A stretch of 64,000 nucleotides of DNA, taken from assembly GCF_000002425.4 (NCBI RefSeq), contig NC_037254.1:19338880-19402879 (forward strand), read 5' to 3'. This DNA is from Physcomitrium patens. Lineage: Eukaryota > Streptophyta > Bryopsida > Funariales > Funariaceae. Shown one piece after another: positions 47,417 through 58,700 of the stretch. The position numbers and the translations under genes were made by a program. The notes below the pieces were generated by a model that saw only the letters and a program-made list of their open reading frames with translations, was not told where the DNA came from and did no database searches. Positions within the stretch are counted from its first letter, which is position 1. Every line of letters starts with the position of its first letter.

Positions 47417-48252
47417 TGTAGAATAGGTAGAATTTTTTTGTTTTACAATACCTATGATGTAGAATTTAGAGAAGCTAGTAAATTGATGAATAGATAGTTT
47501 AGTAGGCAGAATGAATGATATAGTCAAAAAAAATAATTATTATTGGTTATGTAGTAGTTGGCATTTTGAAGAAAACATAAGTAGGTTGAAGAAGAAATAG
47601 AAAGAGCCAGACTATGATAGTCATGAGCCAGAGTAAGCTTGATGTTATCTCTTTGTTCTTTGTTTTCTTTGTAGAATAAGAATAATGGATAGTTTCTGAA
47701 TATTATGAAGTGAAATTTTGGAATAAAAAAAAAGATTTGATATAGTTGATATCAAATGAGAAATTAAATTTATTGTGTGCTCAATTATAAGTAGAGGATT
47801 TGAAAGTCGATAATAGAAGATGTTTGTGAAGTATGGATATAACTAAAAAAATTATAATACATTGAATATTGATATTCAAGAAGAAGTATGTAGAATCTAG
47901 AATTGTGTGAAGCAGATTAATAGGAATGACAATTAGTTTGAAAAATTCCAATGATTAGATTATAGAATGTTTTATGCAATCTTTTAAGATAGTGTAGTAT
48001 AGCCTATTGTTGTCATAAGTTTGAAAAAGAGAAGAGGTAGTGGATACATAAGATAGAATTATTGATTGCAATATTTTCTTTGATAGAATCCGGAAGACAT
48101 ATAGCATTCTTGGATGTTTTAGTTGATCAAGAGATAGTTAATTGTATGACCCTAACATGAAAACTCATGTAGATAGTCTTTCTCCGTATTTGAATCTCCT
48201 TATATAGGTTTATTCTGATTAAATTAGTCCAAAGTAAATAAAATGACAATCA
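47417..48252 (+). repeat. 3' LTR of RLG-c
   Basis: 836 bases, TGTAGAATAGG to GACAATCA, preceded by AGGAGTGGAACTA. Same layout as the RLG-a LTR in the first 300 bases but longer in the middle. Confidence 0.88.
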
Positions 48253-48497
48253 TGATATCATTGCATTCTTCATTTTAAGAAGCTCTATCATTATAACACT
48301 TAAAAAAATGTCTAATATTACTCATGAAAAACAAAAGATAAGCCTTGAAAATAAAGAAATACTAAAAACAATATTAGTTTAGAAGAAAATAATCTATAAC
48401 TTCTAATATACTTATGTCTTATTAAGAAAAAATAGATAATCCACTCTTAATCAAGACAAGACAATGCTCTAATATTATAAGTGTATTCTTATCAATC
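48253..48497 (-). other. Leader of chromovirus C
   Basis: The reverse complement aligns loosely with 18665-18730 of B (shared TTAAGA and GTGGATTA blocks). It lies between C's 5' LTR and the insertion of RLG-c. No coding. Confidence 0.6.
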
Positions 48498-49021
48498 TAT
48501 AAAAGATAAGAACTCGGTGAAAGCAAATAAACAAGTGTACCTCTTTTAAAGAAATAGAAATATAAAAGTATGTATATTAAATGAAAAACTAAAATGGCTA
48601 TTGCCAAAAGACAAAAAAAGTAGAAACTCTTGAAACTAGACTAAAAATAAGAAAGGAGTTGACAAGAATGAAGATGACTTTACTCTTATCTCTACATATA
48701 TTATCTACTAAGGATCTATGTGATGATGTTCAACAAGACCTCCAAAAATGTATTGACTTTGTATGACATATATCTTGACTTGTAAGGCAAGTTTTCAATG
48801 TGGGCGCCACATAGAAAGCTTATTCTATGAGCTACAAAAACATGTGGCACATGGATAGCTTATTGACTAAGTTTTTAATCTATCAATCAACTACAAATAT
48901 ATGTAAAGTCAAAACAGCATCTAAAAAGCTTGTAAGAAGCTTTTTTAGAAGGTATTATGAAATTAATCTATCTTTACTTAATTCTACTTATTCATATTAC
49001 AATAAATATATATTTGTGATA
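48498..49021 (-). repeat. 5' LTR of chromovirus C
   Basis: 524 bases. Shares with 16779-17317 the variant 3' end (AACTC..GTGAAAGCAAATAAACAAGTG on the plus strand). Its outer end TGTGATA abuts CTTCA (49022-49026). Confidence 0.85.
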
Positions 49022-49026
49022 CTTCA
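49022..49026. other. Target-site duplication CTTCA, right copy (element C)
   Basis: Pairs with 16774-16778. Beyond it the kinase C-lobe begins. Confidence 0.8.
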
Positions 49027-49995
49027 TAAATCTTTTGTAAATATTTTAAAATTTTGGTCTTTACAAAAGATTCTATATCTAACACTTTAATAAGCTTTCT
49101 TAGTTCATTGCAATTTGAAGGCAATTCTAATCTTTCACTTATCTTTTTTTTTTTTTTTTTTCTGATATCTCTTTTTTTATGTTAACATTATGAAATGGAT
49201 TTTTTTCTAAATAATCTTAAAACATAATACTACAAATAAATACACAACCACTTCAAATAGATATAATTTCATTAATTCTTTTTTTTTTTAATATTTTAGG
49301 AATCAAGTATAAAATATTATCATAGATATTATTATTGTCTATAACTTTTAGATTCCTTTTAATATCTATCTTAGACATTCCAAAATCAATCAATTTCATA
49401 TCAATATATTTAATAATTTCATTCATTATTATTTTTCTTTAATATTAAATAAAATATTATGTAGCTTTAAATCTTAATGTTTAATATGTATATCATGCAT
49501 ATATCATATTCTTCTTGAAATTTGATATATAATATCAATAAAAAATCATAAAGTATTTCTTTTTTTTCTTTCAATGTATTCTCTAAGTTTATTTTCATCA
49601 ACTCTATTCCCAATTATAAACTTTTATTTAGAGTTTTTTTAGTATAAGATTGACTATCACTATTATCATTATTGTTTATTACAAAATAATACTTCATCAA
49701 GTTGAAATAGCTTACATATACTAAAATACTCACTTCTCTAATATAAAACTTATCATCTTTAATATGCATATTTTTTATTGCACACAAAAGCACCTATCAC
49801 TTTATTTTGTAAATTTTTCTAAAAGTTATTTTGTTTATAAATTTCATGTTTTTAATATTTATTATGTTTAATAATAACTTCAATACATCTGATTTTCTAC
49901 CTTTCTACCTTTCATGCATGTCTTTTAAACTTTATAGTAAATTTTTTGTTAGTTCATAACATTTAAAAAAATTATTTCCACTTATAGGTATCATT

Positions 49996-49999
<4 letters not shown>
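49027..49999 (-). pseudogene. Protein kinase domain of the receptor pseudogene
   Basis: Minus strand. N-lobe: a VAIK-like stretch at about 49750-49800 and REVSILVYVS, with the helix-C Glu, at 49700-49740, followed by NLMKYYF. Catalytic loop: IHIKH, a stop in place of Arg, then DLK and N two residues on (H-x-D codons 49471-49479). Activation segment: KLIDFGMSKID with DFG codons at 49379-49387, then IPK in place of APE near 49300. C-lobe end: DIESFVKTKILKYLQKIYE against a typical D-RPxFxxIxxxL ending at 49027. Two or more frameshifts. The style (HRDLK, DFGMSK) fits plant Ser/Thr kinases of the tyrosine-kinase-like group. Confidence 0.85.

Positions 50000-50046
<47 letters not shown>
49999..50046. 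repeat. AT microsatellite
   Basis: About 24 AT units between the N-terminal region and the kinase N-lobe, probably an expansion inside the decayed gene. Confidence 0.95.
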
Positions 50047-50048
<2 letters not shown>

Positions 50049-50605
50049 TTATTATCACCTCCCACATCATTAAAAATTAAAACGAAAAAAGTAATAATTG
50101 TAGTGTCTTCAAATGTCTTCCAATTGTATTTTCTAAGTATATCATTTGTCATATTGTAACAACTCTTCAAATTCCAAAAAACAATTCTAAAAGTTTCTTT
50201 AATCTTTAATTAAAATATAGTCACTTGATATTAATTTTGATCTCTATAATTCTTTATTAATGATTCAAATTTATTTATCACAAAAAAAAATTCATGTAAT
50301 AAAAGTCTATATTCCACTCTATTATTATTATAAGTAATAAGCCATTAAAAAACTTTATAATACAATCAATTTTCTTGAATAGATTTTTATATTTTTTTTG
50401 TTTAAACAATCTTTTTTTTCAATAAAAATTATATTTTTTGAATAAAAATTTGAAATTTTTCTCAAATATCTTCATCAATATCTTGCATTTTTAATATAGT
50501 ACCAATATCTTTAATATTATTTATGAATCTTTGAATCTAAAAATTTACTATCAACCTTCAAGCCATTGTTAAAAATCTTGTAAATGATTCTAAAAGATAA
50601 GCCAT
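50047..50605 (-). pseudogene. N-terminal region of the receptor pseudogene
   Basis: The minus-strand ATG at 50603-50605 opens MAYLLESFTRFLTMA, then after frame changes INNIKDIGTILKMQDIDEDI, EKFQIFIQKI and later LLHEFFFVINKFESLIKN. The pattern of Leu/Ile/Phe heptads suggests a helical bundle. N-terminal helical regions precede the kinase in several plant kinase groups (DUF1221-type, MLKL-type); I cannot tell which. The true start could be further upstream. Confidence 0.6.
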
Positions 50606-51502
50606 GATGAATTACTAACAAGTATTTTTACTTGATTCTAAATCACACATTCAAATATAAACATTAATTTTACTTGAAATTAGTCAAAATTCATCAATAT
50701 ATATTTTATTAAATATAAAAGCTAAAAATAAATTTATTACTTATAATAATATCAAATTATTTATAAATATTCTAGATATTAAAAAAAGACATTCAATTAA
50801 ATTTAAAATAATCTAATTTCAAAATAATACTCACCAAGTGGTCTTTATAATACACATATATTACATTCTCTTACAATTTTCTATCATAAAATACTACATT
50901 TATTCTACATAATATTTCCAAAATAAAAATCTAAAATAAGACTTCAACTTTCAATAAGACTTATTTATACTTTTGAACATGAGGTGATTACACATTCACG
51001 CCATGAGAAATTTATTACAAATAAAAATAAATAAAACTTATTAATAAAAAACTTCAATTAAAATTATTATTTTTAGTTAAAACAAGCTATACAATAATAT
51101 TACAAAAACCTAATTTTACAATAAATTATCTAAAAATAGTATTTTAAAAATACTTTTGAAAGCCAATCATATTGTATCACATACATCCATAGTTATTATT
51201 TTGTACTTAAGGATGTAAGATATTTTGGGAGCTCTGGATGAAAAAAAAATGTAAAAGATCTAATTGTATCAATCACTCTTCTTTCAAATTTTTGAATATT
51301 ACAATGATATTATAATGTGTAATTGATAAATTTAAAATCATTCAAATCATGGCTTGATTTCTTTGTTTTAATTCACAATCTTTTAAATAATTCTTTCTCA
51401 TCTTAATCTAAATCACATGAATTTAGTTGGTTGTATCTTAAAATTTTAAAATTTTAATATAATCTTATTTCATTTGCTACTTCATCAATCATGTTATGTA
51501 AC
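50606..51502. other. AT-rich DNA upstream of the receptor pseudogene
   Basis: Very AT-rich, no ORF on either strand that I can support. As the 5' flank of the minus-strand gene it may have held its promoter, but no motif stands out. Confidence 0.5.
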
Positions 51503-52721
51503 CATAGAAGGATAAAATTCATCTTTTAACTCAAATTACAAAATTTTTTCAATTAAGAGTTTTTTTTAATTAGTGGTATGAAGTAAGATAAGAAAATAAC
51601 AAGAAAAAAAGAAGAAAAAATAAAAAATAAGAAAAATGAATGTAATCAAGTAATTATACACTCTAAAACTTGGTTAAGTCTATTTACTTGATTTTTTTAC
51701 TAAAAAATAAATTTAAAAAACAAAAGATATATTTTTATATAAGTAATTTTATTATCTTTTTAATGAATTTTTAAAAATATATATTTAATTTATTATAAAT
51801 AAATTATAAATTTTTAAACATATGAAATAAATAATTTAAAAATCAAATAAAAATATTTTATATCAAAGATAATTTAGATATAGATTAAAGCTTTGAGCCT
51901 AATGAAGGCTCATATATAGTATATAAAGGTGTCCTAGAGAGACTTTAAGGCCTTAATCTTATCTTTCTACCTACATCTAAGGTGCTACAATCTATATAAG
52001 ACTTATTCACCTCTTTTTCTACAAGGACTATACTAGCTGCTAGTCTTCCTATTTTTTACTAATAAGACTATTTTTTCTCCATTTTTGACTTCACTATGGT
52101 ATTCAAAAACTTCCAATTATCTTATGAATATTTTGTAGCCTTCAAATAGCTCCCAAGGTTGTAAAACTCAATTTTACCAAAATCTTAAAATTTTCTTTAA
52201 AGAAATTCTAAATAAGTTCTAAATAAACTTATAATATTTTTATAATACTAATATAAATTTAAAGCTATAATTTTTTATCTTTATAAATATTTATAATAGT
52301 AAAATAAATTAAAATAAACTAAAAATTATATATATATATATATATATAGATAACTATAAATGACATGAGGTTCTTTTTTATATTCTTTATGACTATTAAC
52401 TAATATTTATAAGATTTTTTTATAAGTAATACATATAAATAAAAGGCCAATATAGAAATTTGTTTCAATAATTAAATATTAATATTTAATAATAAGAAAA
52501 ATTATTAAAAAAACTAAGATAATTACATCTAAGACTTGTTATGACTATATTTTATAATTTTAGCTCTAATAAGACATTCATAACTTATAAATAATTTTAA
52601 ATTCTAATAAATAATAAAATAATAAAAAAATGTTCTGTAATATTTAATTTCTATTACTAAATGACTTAAAATTTTAATTCTTGATCAAACTATTAATTAA
52701 AATTCATTGATGGGACTCACA
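51503..52721 (+). repeat. Direct repeat X1
   Basis: About 1.22 kb, aligned along its whole length with X2 (57261-58502). Shared anchors include CTTTGAG..AAGGC, ACCTACATC(T/C)AAGGTGCTACAA, AAAACTCAATTTTACCAAA and the end TGGGACTCACA. It is more decayed than X2. Looks like a solo LTR or one LTR of a pair. Confidence 0.75.
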
Positions 52722-55700
52722 AAAAATAAAAATATTTTTTCAAATCATTCACTTTATCATTTTTCAATTGATCTTCAAGAAGAAATTCAATTTCCATTTG
52801 AAACAATATATAATTGATTATAAAATAAATTAGCTTGACTAAAGTAGTGTATTGATGAAAACTTGGCAAAGAATTTTTATGCCACTTAAAATAACTAGTA
52901 GAATTTTTTATCTTATTTGTGAATAAAATAACAATTAATTAAAAATATATATAAAATATCAATAATTTAATAAGATTACCATTAAAAATAGATATCTTCT
53001 ATCTTTAATATTAAGACTTCTTAATCAATTAAATCAAGGCAAGATCTATATCAAAATAAATCTATGATGAAACATAAGTTGGTATACATTAAAAAAAGAG
53101 TTGAATAGAAGAATATTTTTTGAACCAAAAAAAAAAAAAAAAATAATATAATATCATGCCTTTTGAACTTACATATGCTCTAGTTGATTTTTCATATCTA
53201 ATACATAATATTTTTTAAGATTTTTTAGATTATTTTTTAAAATAATATTTTAATCTATTCTAAAAAAATAAATGAAAATAAATATTATATTTTTATTTGT
53301 TACAAAAATTTAGAAGTACAAGACTATACATCAAGATCAAAAAGTGTAATTTTTACTTAAATCAAATTGATTTTTATGATGTATTATTTCAAATAATGAA
53401 TTTGTAATGGATCTTAAGAATATTTGAACTATCATAGATTAAAAAAATCTAAGTATAATAAGATGAATTTAAAATTTTTTGAGCTTTATTAATTATTATT
53501 GAATTCTTATAAAGATTTTTTTTCAAATCACAATTCCATTTATATGTTAGACTTGTAAAGACAAATTTGAGTAAAACAAAGAAGTTGAAGCAATATTTTA
53601 AGCTTTAAAGATAATTTTTATTTTATCACTAATTTCGTATTAAGTTGTTTTATCTAAGATTTTTAATAAATTAAAAATAAATACGTTAAAATTTGCCTTC
53701 GATACAATATTGGCACAAAAAAGAAAAAAATATAAATTTCATCTCATAGCTTTTTATTTAAGAAAATATTTAGCAATCAAAATCAACTATGATATGAACA
53801 AAAAAAGAACTTGAAATTATAGATTAATTTTAAGAATAACACGATTATCTACAAAATGATTTTAATATAGCAATTTTATTTATATATCAAAAGAACCTCA
53901 AGTATTTTATATAAGTACTTACATCATATTATGTATTTTATTTTTGAAAATGCATTAATTACTTGATTTTAGAAGATAAACTTATATTTTGCAACTATCA
54001 AAGAACCTAATAATTCTAATAAAATCCTGAATAAAATCAACTTGAAACATGATAATATTAATCAAAATTAAATCAAATTCCAAAAAAATTTCAAAGAAAT
54101 CTTAATGAACCTTAAATAAATTTTAAAAAAATTAAGAAATATAATGAAAATTTTAAAGAAATCTCAATGAAATTTTAAATAAAATCATAATCAAATTTTA
54201 ATCAAATTTTAATCAAATTTTAACCAAACTCTAAGTATATTTTAAAAAATTCTAATCAAATATTATTGAAATTTTAAAACTTCAATAATTATTATTTAAA
54301 TCTTTGATCTTGCATTAAAAAATAATTAATTTTTAATCCAATAGTAAAAAATAAGCACACAAAAGTTTTAAAAAATAAAATCTAGAGATTGAAATAATAT
54401 ACTCCTAATCTATTTAGATACTAGCAATCTTCCTTCTTAACCCTTAATATCAATATATCAATAATAATAGCTCTTTATTGTACTTTTAACTTATCTTTAA
54501 AATTTTAAAAAATATTAAAAACTAATTTTTTTATTAATTTACAAAAAAAATATTTTAATCCAATTAAAAAATTTCTTAAAAACATAAAAACCCTCATTGA
54601 TCCTTAAAATCTAATTTTTAAGATCCTAGTCTAATTTAATTTTAATAATATTTGATTTAAATATTTGATTAATTTTAAAATTTTAAAATATATTTATAAT
54701 AATTAGATTTATAATTCAAAAAAAATTTACTTATTGATTTGCTTCAATGCTCACAAATTTCTTTAAAATATGAATCTTTTTTTATTTCACAAAGTTTTAA
54801 ATCACCTAAAAAAATCCTAACTTTGACTAGTTTTCACAGAATCATTATTTATCTAAATGATTCAAAAAAAAATGCTTATGATATTTTGTTCTTAAAATTT
54901 GTTCTTTGATCCACCAAAAAACTCCAAATTTGTTATAGATATGTAGTTTTGTGCCTTGGAGTTTGGTTTTCACTTTGGTTCATAATTTGTCCTTTCTAAA
55001 TATTAATCTCTAATTTTCTAGGTAATTTTTGCTAAAAGATACTCTTTACTTTCATTTAAAGAAGCTTATTACATTATTTTTGCTAATTTTCTTTGTTCCA
55101 TTATGTTTATATTCTAATAAAGTAAATTTAAGTCATATTACAACACAATAATATGTTTTGAATCATTTCCAAGCTTATTGAAGTAAATTCTTGTTAAGAA
55201 AAGTATATAATATTATATATTACTTTAAAAAAAAACAAAGTTTGTTTTTAATTCTATTAAGAAGATCTTATCTTATACTAAAAGAATAAATTTAGCTTAT
55301 AATTAACATAAAATAATTCTTTTGAAGGCAAAGCAATTTCATCTTTGAGCAATAAAATTAACATTGATTGTTGATTCGACCTTTTTTGAACGAATTCATT
55401 TAAGTATATATTTATACTTTTGTATATGTGATATTAAGTATAATATTTTTAAATTTTATGATATTTTTAAATATTTTTAAAGATAGATCTTTTCTATTTT
55501 AGATAAATTTTATATTTTCTAAAAAATAAAGTAGTTATAAAATTTACATGATCTTTTGTTTTTATAGCTTTCATATGGATATTTCAATTTCAAGCTTGAA
55601 ATTATAATTTTATAAAATTATATTTGTGATATTAGATTTCTTCACTATAATAGCATATTTTGTATCATATATAAATTTGACACAAGTGAAGAAACATCTA

Positions 55701-57260
55701 GATTTTTTCTTAATAATATTTATTACTGAAATATACTATTAAAAGTTATTATATCAAATATAAGGATTTAATTTGTATTAAGGATTTAGAAAATATTTTT
55801 GAATATGTTAAAAGTGGACATTAATTATTTTTGGCCTTCTATTCTTGTAATAATAGATAAAAAAGTAAGTGAATTTAGTATTAGAATAATATTTACTATC
55901 TACTATCAACTACCATTAAAATGAATGTACAATTCTTTTGCCATTGGTAGAATTTTCATATATTAATAATAATAAAACATTTTTCTACTCAATAATCATA
56001 TTTCTATATTAATTTTAGTTATTATCTATAATTTGATATTTTTATTTCTCAAAAGTTAATAATTATGCAGCCAAATACTATGTCAAATTTAATATTAGAA
56101 TTACATATAACTATAAAGATAAAATTAAAGAAAAAATAAAAAACTAAAAAAAATCAATACATATGTCTATTGCAAGGAATAACTTCAATTCTATATTAGT
56201 GACAAGGTTTAGTTACTTTGTTGTAATATCAAGACTATTTGCCTATGTAAAAAAAAATATAATTATAAATTTAGATTATTTCTTATTTGTAAACAAATCA
56301 ATTTAGTTGCATATTAATTATACCTATTGGAATCTGAAAAATCTATCTTATTTTTTATGTATCTCTTCTTGAATCATATAAGATATTGGATATATTAAAA
56401 AAAAGATAATTGCTACTTCTATCTATAGAAGTGGACAATAATCAAGAATTTAAAGTAGAAAATATCTTAGATTTACAATAATTCTAAAATATGTTAAAAT
56501 ATCTTGTATATTAGTAAAAATATAATATTAACAAATACATATAGAAGCCATGTTAGAATCTTGTAAAAGGGATAGAAAAGGTTGGTCTTTTTTTATCAAC
56601 ATCCATCAAATCTAAGATGAAGTGTCAAAATATTCTTTATTATAAAGTAGATGCAGTTCAATGAAGGATTTATTTTATTTTTTATTCTTATTTATGATTT
56701 TTTGTGTTTATAATAAAAGAACCAATAATCAATAAATTTAGTTCAAAAGTTATTGTTTATTGAATTATCAAATAAGCCATTGAGATTATTATAACCTTTA
56801 AGAGAACAAAATAAAAATGAAGGATCTTAAGAATGAGATATTTTTTTTTAAATAGATAACAATATATAATGCATTTGGTATCACAACTTTAACAGAGACT
56901 TTCAATATATAGTTATATTATTAAAAAGAAGAACCATTCTTAATAGTATTTTTTATATTTTATTTGATAAACTTTATAAATATGGATTTAACTTTATAAG
57001 TATTTATAGGTGATTGATAGGTTAAATTTTGGCCAACAAATTGACCATATATTGCACATATTGATCACTTATTTTACAAGTTAGCTACAAGTTGTGTATG
57101 TTGGTTACTTGTGATATAAGTTTGTTATGTAGTATATATGTTGGAAACTTGTCTCTTAAATTAGACATATATTAGATGAGCTATAGAACATTGTTACATA
57201 AATTCTTAGTTAGATAATATATATGAAGATAAGAATGAAGGCTTCATCACTCTTGTCAAT
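52722..57260 (+). mobile_element. Chromovirus remnant E, highly degenerate
   Basis: Aligns with B from about 20560 onward: the RT start (ATTGATCTTCAAG at 52770), the RT/RNase H region, an integrase block matching TTTTGCCATTGGTAGAATTT (55935), the chromodomain (about 56440-56610), the 3' region, and an LTR start at about 56960-57260. Stops are so frequent that almost no ORF survives, so it is older than B and C. The gag-protease part and 5' LTR are absent, replaced on the left by X1. Confidence 0.75.
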
Positions 57261-58502
57261 ATTATAAGTATAAATTTCACTCTTCAACTCCAATTACAAG
57301 ATGGCCTCAATTAAGAGTTGCTTATAATTGGTGGTGTGAAGTAAAGTAAGCAATTGACAAAAAACCAAAGAAGAAAAACCACAATTCAACTAAAAGAAAT
57401 GAAATCAAGTAATTACAACATCCAAAACTAAGTCACAATCTATTTATTAGATTTTTATCTAATAAAAAGCAAAATTAAAAAGTAAAAAATATATTTTTAG
57501 ATAGAATTTTTTTTATCTTTCCAATGACATAAAAATCATGTAATTCCAAGTTATTATGAATAAGTTATAATAGATTAAAGATAGAATGTAAATAATAGAA
57601 AAGTTAAGTGAATAATTTTTACCTCAAGGGTAACTTGCTTAAGAAATTAGGAGTTCGAGCCTCACCAAGGCTTACAAGTAGTATATATGGATTGTCTAAA
57701 GAGGCTTTGAGGCCTTAGTATTATCTTCCTACCTACATCCAAGGTGCTACAACCCGTATGGGAATTGTGCACCTTTCTTCCTAAAAGGACTACACTAGTT
57801 GTTGGTCCTCCTATTTTCTACTAGTAAAACTACTTTTATGTATTTTTGACTATACCATGGTGTTCAAAAACATCCAATTAGCCTAGAAACCTTGTACAGC
57901 CTTCAAATCTTACTTCATTTCTTCATAATGGCTCTCAAGGTGGTAAAACTCAATTTTACCAAAGTCTTAAAATTTTCTCTAAAAATTCAAAAAAAAAATC
58001 TTAAAAAATTCTAAAAAATTTTATAATATTTAAATAATACTAGCATCTATATAAGACTATATTTTTTTATCTTTGTGATTTTTTATATTTATAAAATTAA
58101 TTTAAATCCACTAAAAATCTTATTTTCTATATAATTAACTAAGAAGATATGAAGTTCTTTTTCATGCTTCTTCTAACTACTAACTAATCATTAATAGGAT
58201 TTTATAAGTAATACATATAGATAGGGAGCCAATAAAGATATTCATCTCAATAATTAATTCTTAATACTTAACAATAAGAAAAATACTAAACTAACCAAGA
58301 TAATTGCCTCCAAGACTTACTAAGACTCCATTTTTATAAATTTCCTTCTAATAAGACTTTTGCAACTTATAAATACTTCTAAATTATAATAAATATATGA
58401 ATAGTCACAAAGACTCTCTCATCTTAATATTTATATAATTAAATAACTTAAAACTATAATTTTAATTAATCCATCAAATAAAATTAATTTGTGGGACTCA
58501 CA
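57261..58502 (+). repeat. Direct repeat X2, inside E's LTR
   Basis: About 1.24 kb. The left flank ends CACTCTTGTCAAT and the right flank resumes AATGCCTTTCTTG, which together restore the LTR sequence seen in D (CACTCTTGTCAATGCCTTTC at 11033-11052), so X2 is an insertion in E's LTR. It ends CTCACA. At 57650 AGTTCGAGCC resembles a tRNA-type B box. Confidence 0.75.
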
Positions 58503-58582
58503 AATGCCTTTCTTGTTTCTATCTTAATTATAAGAGTTTATAGTCTTATTTTCTTTAGCAATAGTTATTCTAATTTCTTATA

Positions 58583-58619
<37 letters not shown>

Positions 58620-58700
58620 TAGATTATTATCTTTGATAGAATTTTTAGTTTTTTTTATTTATCTTCTTTTAAATTCTTATCTTGACACATTATTGATATA
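58503..58700 (+). repeat. Remainder of E's LTR
   Basis: Continues the family LTR after X2 (TTTAGCAATAGTTATTCTAATTT near 58555, quoted in part) and contains an AT microsatellite at about 58588-58616. The end is unclear. Confidence 0.6.

Larger units (their letters stand above)
33505..48252 (+). mobile_element. Ty3/Gypsy element RLG-c, interrupted and deleted
   Basis: Third member of the RLG family: truncated 5' LTR, primer site, leader, gag start (to about 34680), an 8.5-kb insertion (Y plus Copia), then gag, protease, part of RT fused to the second half of the post-pol ORF, and a complete 836-base 3' LTR. Compared with RLG-a it lacks about 400 bases between protease and RT (near 45845), and RNase H, integrase and half of the post-pol ORF (joined at about 46245). 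Its right flank resumes C's leader. Confidence 0.85.
16779..49021 (-). mobile_element. Chromovirus C (minus strand), expanded by nested insertions
   Basis: The remaining pieces, in element order, are the 5' LTR 48498-49021, leader 48253-48497, RT end to integrase 26499-24518, chromodomain and 3' region 18119-17318, and the 3' LTR 17317-16779. The two LTRs share a 3'-end variant (for example GAAAGCAAATAAACAAGTG on the plus strand) that B's LTRs lack, and they are bounded by the same CTTCA. Gag, protease and most of RT are missing between RLG-b and RLG-c. C inserted into the kinase-NBS-LRR gene. Its own insertions are B, RLG-b and RLG-c. Confidence 0.85.
12010..50605 (-). pseudogene. Protein kinase-NBS-LRR receptor pseudogene, split by retrotransposons
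   Basis: Reading the minus strand from 50605 gives, in order, an N-terminal helical region, a protein kinase domain, an NB-ARC (P-loop region, kinase-2, RNBS-B, GLPL, RNBS-D, MHD) and leucine-rich repeats ending near 12010. Chromovirus C (16779-49021) lies between kinase and NB-ARC. Removing it together with one CTTCA duplication joins the two parts in one reading frame. A second interruption (about 13791-16384) splits the NB-ARC. NBS-LRR proteins are intracellular immune receptors; a kinase in front defines the PNL class described in mosses. Many stops (for example in HRD), frameshifts and lost P-loop glycines show it is dead. The linkage is seen in sequence; the moss inference is mine. Confidence 0.82.

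Noticed and set aside
48498-49021. A solo LTR at the right edge of the nest
   Set aside because: It pairs with 16779-17317 through a shared LTR variant and the CTTCA duplication, so it is C's 5' LTR.
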